Assembly (NCBI GenBank): GCA_945862005.1
Contig: CAMAWQ010000006.1
Location: 1-37,252, forward strand
Direction of reading: 5' to 3'
DNA length: 37,252 nucleotides
Source: Hylemonella gracilis
GTDB lineage: Bacteria > Pseudomonadota > Gammaproteobacteria > Burkholderiales > Burkholderiaceae_C
Shown here in pieces: positions 19,526 to 26,125 of the stretch. A program made the position numbers and the translations under genes. The notes under the pieces are model-generated. The model saw only the letters and a list, made by a program, of their open reading frames with translations. It made no database searches and was not told the origin of the DNA. Numbering within the stretch: the first letter of the stretch is position 1; each line of letters opens with the position of its first letter.

Positions 19526-19557
19526 AAAAAGCAAAAGGCCGCATGTAGCGGCCTTTT
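19526..19557 (-). terminator. Rho-independent terminator of the tracrRNA
   Basis: A perfect 10-bp stem (aaaaggccgc / gcggcctttt) with a 5-base loop is followed on the minus strand by GCTTTTTG. The stem is symmetrical enough to stop plus-strand transcripts as well. Confidence 0.85.
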
Positions 19558-19612
19558 CATTTGGTGCATCTTTCAGCTTGTTAGCGTCCAGAGCGCATAT
19601 CCCAATCATGGA
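19526..19612 (-). ncRNA. Putative tracrRNA
   Basis: On the minus strand, bases 19609-19590 read ATGATTGGGATATGCGCTCT, a perfect 20-base complement of the repeat in the predicted crRNA. The next ten bases (GGACGCTAAC) can pair imperfectly with the first bases of the crRNA repeat (GTTCCGGCT), leaving small internal loops as in known type II duplexes. A nexus-like stretch (AAGCTGAAAGATGCACC) resembles the corresponding part of the Neisseria tracrRNA as I remember it. The gene ends in a 10-bp GC-rich hairpin followed by T residues. Predicted length is about 87 nt. The 5' end is approximate. It is transcribed divergently from cas9. Confidence 0.8.
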
Positions 19613-19613
19613 T

Positions 19614-19643
19614 TTGATAATTTTACTGCCTTTTCGGTTAAAA
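19614..19643 (+). promoter_or_regulatory. Candidate cas9 promoter
   Basis: TTGATA (19614-19619) and TTAAAA (19638-19643) are separated by 18 bases and lie 37 bases before the cas9 start. The match to the -10 consensus is poor. The same interval should hold the divergent tracrRNA promoter; a minus-strand TAAAAT lies about 7 bases before the predicted tracrRNA 5' end. Confidence 0.35.
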
Positions 19644-19679
19644 ACAGTCGGTCACACAACTAAGTATCAGGGGAAAAGC

Positions 19680-22600
19680 ATGGCACACATGCGATATAGG
19701 CTCGCGCTCGATTTAGGGACCACCTCATTAGGCTGGGCCATGGTTCGGTTGAATGCAGAGAGCGAAACATGCGCAGTGATTAAAGCTGGCGTACGGATTT
19801 TTTCTGACGGCAGGAACCCGAAGGACGGGTCTTCCCTAGCGGTTACCCGGCGCGAGGCTCGCGCCATGCGCCGTCGCCGCGACAGGCTGCTAAAGCGCAA
19901 AGCGCGCATGGAGAAGACGCTTATTGAGCATGGATTTTTTCCATCTGATGCGGCTGCACGAAAGACGCTTGTCACGCTCAACCCCTATGAATTGCGCGCC
20001 AAAGGATTGGACGCAACATTGACACCTGCCGAATTTGCTCGGGCCCTATTCCACATCAACCAGCGGCGGGGGTTCAAAAGTAACCGCAAAACCGACAAAA
20101 AAGACAACGATAGCGGCGCACTCAAGCAGGCCATATTGGGATTGCGTTCCCAACTCGACCCGCAAGGGCAGGATGGTAAGGCTCGCACCGTCGGAGAATT
20201 GTTGCATCGCCGCTTGATCAACAGTGCCTTGCCGGCTAATCAGCGGACGGTTCGAGCCCGCTACCGCGAACAGCGCATCATCAGAGACGATGGCAAATCT
20301 AAGATCGACAAAAGCTACGACCTTTACATAGACCGAGCCATGATCGAGGCGGAATTTGATGCGCTGTGGTCCAAGCAAAGTGAACTTAACCCGACCCAGT
20401 TCACAAGCGCGGCGCGCGACCAACTCAAGGACTGCCTGCTTCACCAGCGCCCGCTAAAACCGGTAAAGCCCGGGCGGTGCACGTTTCTGCCTGACGAAGA
20501 GCGCGCGCCTTTGGCACTACCGAGCGTGCATCGTTTTCGCATTTACCAAGAGGTAAACAACCTTCGCATCTTGCGCGAAGGTTTGAAAGAAGAAGCACTC
20601 ACGCTACAGCAACGCGATGTCTTGGTTGCTGCATTAGAGGCAAACAGCAAACGCAGCTTCACACAAATAAAAAAGCTGCTGGGTGTTGGCGGCGCGGTGC
20701 AGTTCAATTTTGAGGACCCCAAGCGTCAAGAACTCAAAGGCAATACCACTAGCGCCATTTTGTCTAAGGATGAATACTTTGGCAACGCATGGTTTGCTTT
20801 TGATGAAGCTCAGCAAGATGCCATAGTGCTCCAACTGGTGAAGGAAGAAAACGAAGCCAAGCTGGTGAAATGGCTGCAAGCCGAAACGGGGGTGGACGAG
20901 CGCCGTGCCGAGGCGCTGGCCAATGTGGGACTTCCAGAGGGTTACGGCAGCCTGAGCACCAAGGCATTGGCGCGCATCCTGCCCGAGCTGCGCCGCGACG
21001 TGGTGACATATGACAAGGCCGTTCTGGCCGCGGGTTTTGAACACCACAGTCGTCTGAACGAGTATGGCGAAGTACCCGACCGTACCTTTGATACAGGTGT
21101 TGAACGCATCAATCCTGCGACCGGAGAAATACAGAAGTTACAGGCGTTTTATGCGCTCCCCTATTACGGCGAATTCTTGCAACGCCACGTTGGCTTTGGC
21201 ACCGGCAAGCTCGAGGACACCGACGAAAAGCGCTACGGCAAGATTGCCAACCCGACCGTACACATTGGCCTGAACCAAGTGCGCTTGGTAGTGAACGCGC
21301 TCATCAAACGATACGGCCATCCGAGCGAAGTGATTGTGGAACTGGCGCGAGACCTCAAGCAAAGTAAAGATCAGCGTGACGAAGAAAACAAGCGCCAAGC
21401 AGAGAATCAGAGACGCAATGCACGGCTGCGCGCTGATATTGCTGGAATATTGAACACCAGCCCCGAGCGCGTGCGGGCTGCTGATATTCAAAAAATGATT
21501 CTTTGGGAGGAGCTTAGCTCTGATCCGGCAGACCGCCGCTGCCCTTATTCGGGCGTGCAAATCAGCGCAAACATGCTGCTGAGCGAACAGGTGGAAATCG
21601 AGCACATCCTGCCGTTCTCCGAAACGCTAGATGACAGCTTGAACAACAAAACCGTCTCTTTACGTCAAGCTAACCGCATCAAGGGTAACCGCACTCCGTG
21701 GCAGGCACGGGATGACTTTGCTGCCCAGGGCTGGAATTACGCCGATATGATGGCGCGCGCCGAACAGATGCCTAAAACTAAGCGCTACCGCTTTGCAGAA
21801 GATGGCTATGCCCGCTGGCTTAAGGACGATGCCGGTTTTTTAGCCCGGGCACTCAACGACACACGGCACTTGAGCAAAGTCGCGCGGGAATACCTAAGTC
21901 TCATTTGTCCGCAAAACACCCGAGTCATACCGGGCCGCATGACGGCCATGCTCCGCGCCAAATTTGGCCTTAACGATGTTCTCGGCATCAACGGTGAGAA
22001 AAACCGCAATGACCACCGCCATCATGCGGTCGATGCTTGCGTGATTGCAGTCACTGATCAGGGCCTGCTGCAACGATTTGCACGTGCTAGCGCAAGCGCT
22101 CGGGAGCAGCAACTCAATCGATTAGTAGAAGACATGCCACTGCCCTGGCCCAGCTACCGTGAACATGTTGCCCGCGCTGTGGGTAATATTTGGGTGAGTC
22201 ATAAACCTGATCACGGTCATGAGGGCGCGATGCACAACGACACCGCCTACGGCCTGCTGGGCAACGGCCGTGTCAGCGTGCACAAGGTGGTGGATGGCAA
22301 ACGCGAGCGCGTTGAAGACAACCTGAAGGTGATCGAATTCAGCAATGCCAAGGCCACAGAGCGCCATGGTGTTCTGCCTACGGGGGAACCTCGACCTTAC
22401 AAAGGATACAAAGGCGACAGCAATTACTGCATCGAAATTGTCCGTAACGAGAAGGGTAAGTGGGAAGGCGAAGTCATTTCCACCTTCGAAGCGTACCAAT
22501 TGGTGCGCACGCATGGACTTGCACGTTTGAGGCATCCCAAACTGAGCCTCAGTGATAAGCCGTTGGTAATGCGGATGTCACTTGATGATTCATTGCGGCT

Positions 22601-22826
22601 AGACGTTGACGGCAAACAGCGAACCATGCGCGTTGCCACGCTAAGCAGCAATGGCCAAGTCTTCATGGCCGATGCGCATGAGGCAAATGTGGATGCGCGC
22701 AATAGGAATAAAGGCGATCCATTCAGTTACGTATCAAAAATGGCCGGGTCCTTTCAAAAAGCAAAAGCCCGGAGAGTCACCATCTCTCCCATCGGCGAAC
22801 TCCACGACCCGGGTTTCAAGGAGTAA
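19680..22826 (+). CDS. cas9: CRISPR-associated endonuclease Cas9, type II-C
   Basis: Cas9 uses a crRNA:tracrRNA duplex to find and cut double-stranded DNA. From ATG 19680 (ribosome site AGGGG) it has 1048 residues, in the compact II-C range. All nuclease motifs are intact: RuvC-I with Asp11 (LALDLGTTSLGWAM), the Arg-rich bridge helix (about 56-78), RuvC-II with Glu554 (VIVELARDLK), HNH with His642 (VEIEHILPFS) and a later Asn near 665, and RuvC-III with His782 and Asp785 (DHRHHAVDA). A C-terminal PAM-interacting region follows from about 840. The frame is open to 19578, but those codons overlap the tracrRNA anti-repeat, so the later start is taken. cas1 begins 5 bases after the stop. The PAM cannot be predicted from sequence. 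Confidence 0.97.
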   Translation: MAHMRYRLALDLGTTSLGWAMVRLNAESETCAVIKAGVRIFSDGRNPKDGSSLAVTRREARAMRRRRDRLLKRKARMEKTLIEHGFFPSDAAARKTLVTLNPYELRAKGLDATLTPAEFARALFHINQRRGFKSNRKTDKKDNDSGALKQAILGLRSQLDPQGQDGKARTVGELLHRRLINSALPANQRTVRARYREQRIIRDDGKSKIDKSYDLYIDRAMIEAEFDALWSKQSELNPTQFTSAARDQLKDCLLHQRPLKPVKPGRCTFLPDEERAPLALPSVHRFRIYQEVNNLRILREGLKEEALTLQQRDVLVAALEANSKRSFTQIKKLLGVGGAVQFNFEDPKRQELKGNTTSAILSKDEYFGNAWFAFDEAQQDAIVLQLVKEENEAKLVKWLQAETGVDERRAEALANVGLPEGYGSLSTKALARILPELRRDVVTYDKAVLAAGFEHHSRLNEYGEVPDRTFDTGVERINPATGEIQKLQAFYALPYYGEFLQRHVGFGTGKLEDTDEKRYGKIANPTVHIGLNQVRLVVNALIKRYGHPSEVIVELARDLKQSKDQRDEENKRQAENQRRNARLRADIAGILNTSPERVRAADIQKMILWEELSSDPADRRCPYSGVQISANMLLSEQVEIEHILPFSETLDDSLNNKTVSLRQANRIKGNRTPWQARDDFAAQGWNYADMMARAEQMPKTKRYRFAEDGYARWLKDDAGFLARALNDTRHLSKVAREYLSLICPQNTRVIPGRMTAMLRAKFGLNDVLGINGEKNRNDHRHHAVDACVIAVTDQGLLQRFARASASAREQQLNRLVEDMPLPWPSYREHVARAVGNIWVSHKPDHGHEGAMHNDTAYGLLGNGRVSVHKVVDGKRERVEDNLKVIEFSNAKATERHGVLPTGEPRPYKGYKGDSNYCIEIVRNEKGKWEGEVISTFEAYQLVRTHGLARLRHPKLSLSDKPLVMRMSLDDSLRLDVDGKQRTMRVATLSSNGQVFMADAHEANVDARNRNKGDPFSYVSKMAGSFQKAKARRVTISPIGELHDPGFKE

Positions 22827-22831
22827 AAAGC

Positions 22832-23761
22832 GTGATCGGCCGCATTGTCGAAGTGGCCGATGATCGTCGGCATCTGTCCATGCATCGTGGCTTTATGGTG
22901 GTGCAAGACACCGAGGGGGAGCGCCGACAGCTGGGGCAGGTTCCGCTGGATGACATTGCCGCCGTCATCGCCAACGCACACGGGTTTAGTTACACCAACA
23001 ACCTACTGGTGGCGCTGGCCGAGCGCGGCGCGCCATTTGTGCTCTGCGCGGCTAACCACAACGCCGTGGGCATGCTGCTGCCGGTTGACGGCAATTTTGA
23101 GCAAGCCAAGCGTATAGAGGCGCAAATAGCGGCCAGCCTGCCCACCCACAAGCGCCTATGGGCGGCCGTGGTGCGCAGCAAGCTGGAACAACAAGCAGCA
23201 GCATTGGATGCCGCTGGCGCACCAACTGCACCATTGACTGCTTTGGTCTCCAAAGTAAAAAGCGGCGATCCGGAAAATCTCGAAGCACAAGGCGCACAGC
23301 GTTACTGGCGGCTGCTTTTTGGTGACGCTTTTCGCCGCGACCAAGAGGGTGGTGGTCTTAACGGCCTTTTGAACTACGGATACACCGTGCTGCGCGCCGC
23401 TACCGCACGGGCAGTGATAGCAGCAGGCTTACACCCCAGCATCGGCCTGCACCACAGCAATGACAACAATGCCATGCGCCTCGTGGACGATATGATGGAA
23501 CCATTTCGCCCCACAGTCGACCTGAAGGTTTGGCATTTACACCGCAATGGCGAACGCGAGGTCACCCCGGAAACCAAGCGCGCCTTGGTGCGCACGCTGT
23601 ACGACGATATGCAAACCACAGCAGGCGCTACACCAGTGATGGTGTGTGTGCAAAAACTGGCCGTATCACTCGCACAGGTTTACTTAGGCGAGCGCGAAAA
23701 GTTGGATTTACCTCTGCCCGGTCTGCCCTTGGCACTCGCAAATGCACTACAAGATGAATAG
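22832..23761 (+). CDS. cas1: CRISPR-associated integrase Cas1, type II
   Basis: Cas1 is the catalytic subunit of the spacer-integration complex. The 309-residue protein shows the type II pattern, with the likely active-site Glu151 (NLEAQGAQRYW), the histidine in GLHPSIGLHHSN (near 207-208) and the acidic pair in LVDDMMEPFRPTVD (Asp220, Glu223). The start is GTG at 22832, well placed after the ribosome site AAGGAG. It lies 5 bases after cas9 and 12 bases before cas2, so the three genes form one operon. The protein looks intact, so spacer acquisition is in principle possible. Confidence 0.96.
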   Translation: MIGRIVEVADDRRHLSMHRGFMVVQDTEGERRQLGQVPLDDIAAVIANAHGFSYTNNLLVALAERGAPFVLCAANHNAVGMLLPVDGNFEQAKRIEAQIAASLPTHKRLWAAVVRSKLEQQAAALDAAGAPTAPLTALVSKVKSGDPENLEAQGAQRYWRLLFGDAFRRDQEGGGLNGLLNYGYTVLRAATARAVIAAGLHPSIGLHHSNDNNAMRLVDDMMEPFRPTVDLKVWHLHRNGEREVTPETKRALVRTLYDDMQTTAGATPVMVCVQKLAVSLAQVYLGEREKLDLPLPGLPLALANALQDE

Positions 23762-23773
23762 CATTCGCCGCAA

Positions 23774-24100
23774 ATGCTGTCTGGGTATCGGCTCATGTGG
23801 ATGTTGGTGATGTTTGACTTGCCTGTGGTGGAAAAGGTGGAGCGAAAAGCGGCTACCGACTTTCGCAACACTTTGCTTGAATTGGGTTTTGAGATGAGTC
23901 AGTTCAGCGTGTACATGCGCTTTTGCACGAGCGCGGCGCAAGTGGAGACCTACAGCAAACGCGTCGAAGCTGCGTTGCCTGAAGGAGGCAAAGTAAATAT
24001 CCTGCAATTTACCGACAAGCAATACGAACGCATCGTCAGCTTCCGCGGAAAAGCCAAACAGCCATCCCAAAAATCGCCCGACCAGTTCGATCTTTTCTAG
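23774..24100 (+). CDS. cas2: CRISPR-associated protein Cas2
   Basis: Cas2 is the small dimeric partner that bridges Cas1 dimers during spacer integration. The 108-residue protein has the ferredoxin-like fold pattern with the conserved acidic residue in MWMLVMFDLPV and the typical stretch FRNTLLELGFEMSQFSVYMRFC. It follows cas1 directly and is the last cas gene; no csn2 or cas4 follows, which fits subtype II-C. No strong ribosome site precedes the ATG, so it may depend on coupling to cas1. Confidence 0.95.
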   Translation: MLSGYRLMWMLVMFDLPVVEKVERKAATDFRNTLLELGFEMSQFSVYMRFCTSAAQVETYSKRVEAALPEGGKVNILQFTDKQYERIVSFRGKAKQPSQKSPDQFDLF

Positions 24101-24126
24101 CAGATGCACACAGTTTTTCAGGCCCT

Positions 24127-24160
24127 AAAAACGAAAAACTCCCTGAAGAATCAAGGAGTT
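24127..24160 (-). terminator. Terminator of the CRISPR array transcript, minus strand
   Basis: On the minus strand a stem (AACTCC.TGA / TCA.GGAGTT, nine pairs with one mismatch, loop of four) is followed by TTTTTCGTTTTT. On the plus strand no T run follows, so it works only for transcripts coming out of the array towards cas2. This supports minus-strand transcription of the crRNA precursor. Confidence 0.7.
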
Positions 24161-24171
24161 ATCGCAGAAAG

Positions 24172-24736
24172 AGTCTAGATGATTGGGATATGCGCTCTAG
24201 CCGGAACTGAAAACATCTGAACTAACAGGAGTCGCCCAGTCTAGATGATTGGGATATGCGCTCTAGCCGGAACCGGATGTACTCATCCATGGCCTCGGTG
24301 ACCGAGTCTAGATGATTGGGATATGCGCTCTAGCCGGAACTGCATTTGCTCGGTGCAGTGCTGTGCAATAAGTCTAGATGATTGGGATATGCGCTCTAGC
24401 CGGAACGTGCAAGCCGAGCTGTCTAAAGTCGGCATCAGTCTAGATGATTGGGATATGCGCTCTAGCCGGAACTTGTGCAGCGCCTTGCACTCGATGCAAG
24501 TCAGTCTAGATGATTGGGATATGCGCTCTAGCCGGAACACATTGAGTCTCTCAAGTCAGGCCCCCTCCAGTCTAGATGATTGGGATATGCGCTCTAGCCG
24601 GAACCTCTACAACCTGGTATTCATCGGAGCCGTCAGTCTAGATGATTGGGATATGTGCTTTAGCCGGAATATCTTACTTGGCGTATGGCTTAGCGTACTT
24701 GGTCTAGATGATTGGGATATGCGCTCTAGCCGGAAC
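24172..24736 (-). CRISPR. CRISPR array, 9 repeats of 36 bp and 8 spacers
   Basis: Repeats start at 24172, 24238, 24305, 24371, 24437, 24503, 24569, 24635 and 24701. Spacers are 30 bp, except the second, which is 31 bp. Repeats 1 to 7 are identical. Repeat 8 has three C-to-T changes as written, and repeat 9 differs only in its first base. In the predicted crRNA direction (minus strand) each repeat begins GTTCCGGCTAGAGCGC, the usual GTT start of type II repeats, and ends CATCTAGACT, where a -10-like TAGACT could drive transcription inside each repeat as in other II-C arrays. All eight spacers differ from each other. Confidence 0.97.
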
Positions 24737-24757
24737 AGGGCCTTAAGGTCAATGCCG
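24701..24757 (-). repeat. Array-end copy of the 57-bp leader-plus-repeat unit
   Basis: This is repeat 9 with its 21-bp flank. It matches 18996-19052 at 55 of 57 positions. Beyond 24757 the two loci diverge at once. The flank holds TTGACC on the minus strand, a possible -35 element upstream of the first repeat. Confidence 0.85.
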
Positions 24758-24785
24758 TAAACGTCTAGTCTTCGGGCAAGCAAAA

Positions 24786-25403
24786 CTAAGAAGCCAGTCG
24801 CTTCAAAATGCCCTGAAGATCACTGAAGTACATAGATGCCTCCTGCGCCACCATTCTGGATTGCCAATTGCTGTCTGGAGCGAGTTCACGGCATGTTGCG
24901 GCTACAACATGAAAATGGGTCTTCATTAAAAACGCTGAATCAATAAGTAACCCTCTGCATCCCGTCCATTCTTGAACTTCCCGTATTTGCTCACATTCAT
25001 ATTGCATGATTTGATGCAGCTTCATTAGAAGAGGCTGCATGTGGGTATTAAAGGATTGCAAGATGGACTTGACCTCCGCATCTGTCTTGGGCACAACCAA
25101 CGAACTGTTTCGGATAGCGGGTAATCCCTCGGCGATCAATCGGCAAGCTGCCAAGTGCATTCGCATAGGGATGCTGGAGAGAACGTACAGGGCGGAGCCG
25201 GGTGGCACGCAATAGGAATTTCGAGAGGTGACTGCAAGCGCTGATATGTCTCGCAGGGTATCCCCATAAAGGGCTAGGCTGGCCTCACCTGTCCAGTGTT
25301 TAGAGTTGTTGCTTTGAAGCGTGGCACTCGTTGCATCAATTGCGGGTTTGAATTTCGCCTTGGTGGCGTCGGTAATCTTTATGGGCTTAGGGTGTTGGGT
25401 CAT
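24786..25403 (-). CDS. Hypothetical protein of the element, 205 residues
   Basis: I do not recognise this protein. It is mostly helical, without signal peptide, membrane segment or catalytic motif that I can name. Its middle part (LQSFNTHMQPLLMKLHQIMQYECEQI) may form an amphipathic helix bundle. The ATG at 25403 is preceded by AGGA at a workable distance. It lies between the CRISPR leader end and the replication region, is transcribed away from the origin, and its 3' end is only 29 bases from the array-end repeat unit. It could be a satellite accessory or anti-phage gene, but nothing in the sequence proves this. Confidence 0.6.
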   Translation of the reverse strand: MTQHPKPIKITDATKAKFKPAIDATSATLQSNNSKHWTGEASLALYGDTLRDISALAVTSRNSYCVPPGSALYVLSSIPMRMHLAACRLIAEGLPAIRNSSLVVPKTDAEVKSILQSFNTHMQPLLMKLHQIMQYECEQIREVQEWTGCRGLLIDSAFLMKTHFHVVAATCRELAPDSNWQSRMVAQEASMYFSDLQGILKRLAS

Positions 25404-25437
25404 TTTTGAATTCCTAAAAAAATTAAGTCGTGGTGTA

Positions 25438-25623
25438 TCAATCGGCGTAACTGCGGGGCCGACCTACGGGGCGAGTCTTGATAGTGGAGTTGGGCGGCAG
25501 CCACAGAGTGACTTGTTTACCGTGGACTCGCCTGACAATCCGTTTCCAACCCAGAAAGTACAAAGCAGCGGCGATTCTTTGCATAGGCAACCCTATCGAC
25601 AAAGTAAGCGTCAGTGGAGTCAT
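25438..25623 (-). CDS. Small putative winged-helix protein
   Basis: The last 61 residues of a longer open frame look protein-like: MQRIAAALYFLGWKRIVRR followed by VHGKQVTLWLPP resembles a small winged-helix DNA-binding domain. The ATG at 25623 is chosen because upstream residues (to 25767) are low-quality Arg-rich sequence; no clear ribosome site is present. It sits between the iteron region and the 205-residue gene, so a regulatory or replication-initiation role is conceivable. Confidence 0.4.
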   Translation of the reverse strand: MTPLTLTLSIGLPMQRIAAALYFLGWKRIVRRVHGKQVTLWLPPNSTIKTRPVGRPRSYAD

Positions 25624-25797
25624 GTATTGGGGCTTTACGGGCTTGACCGCTGCCCACCAAGTTGTAACTCGTGCTGCGCGGGATGCTAGGCGGCGATGGA
25701 CCCTGCTCAATTTGCGGGCCGGGCTTTGCCTGCGGCCTACGCCGCGAGTTTGGACTGCGTGCATCACAACACACCCCCAAGGTGTATCGTATTTAAC

Positions 25798-26125
25798 AGG
25801 GTATCAGGGTATCGAGGGTCCAGACTTTCCAGAGGGCTAACGAATACTGCACCACACTGCATAGAGGCTGGGGGCACCTTCATTTCTCTGTGTAAAGTTT
25901 TAGTAGATATTAGATACCCTTGATACCCTAATAGCCTGCTAACCCGCATGGATGCTTGATTCTTGGCAGGGTATCCCCACAGGGTATCCTCAGGGTATCC
26001 CGCCCATTTCAGGGCACCGAATGCCCTGTTTTCTCTCTTCTCCGCAGGTACCTTCATGCGCCACCCCGTGCCATTGGGGGCAAGGCCAACAATTTTGCGC
26101 CGTTGCTCTTGCGAAACGATACCCT
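25798..26125. repeat. Iteron cluster, putative replication origin
   Basis: Eight exact copies of the 8-mer AGGGTATC are present. Two direct copies lie at 25798 and 25806, two inverted at 25913 and 25922, three direct at 25968, 25981 and 25992, and one inverted at 26118, inside the end of the primase gene. The 430 bases from 25624 to 26053 hold no convincing gene. The inverted pair lies in an AT-rich stretch that could melt. Iterons beside a primase-helicase gene are typical of origins in plasmids and phage satellites. Confidence 0.75.

Noticed and set aside
19578-19679. Upstream extension of cas9 to the TTG/ATG-type start at 19578
   Set aside because: The extra 34 residues overlap the tracrRNA anti-repeat and the promoter region, and the ATG at 19680 has a good ribosome site and the usual Cas9 N-terminus.
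24283-24760. Repetitive open frames on both strands across the array
   Set aside because: Their translations simply repeat the 36-bp CRISPR unit (SLDDWDMRSSRN and FRLERISQSSRL) and are not proteins.
25321-25689. Plus-strand frames of 100-120 codons around 25.3-25.9 kb
   Set aside because: They run antisense to or across the 205-residue gene, the small winged-helix frame and the iterons, and their translations show no family-like pattern.
25764-26057. 97-residue minus-strand frame with an ATGA overlap to the primase gene
   Set aside because: Most of it is a translation of the iteron region (repeated GYP and GYQ pieces), with no protein-like pattern. The overlap alone is not enough.
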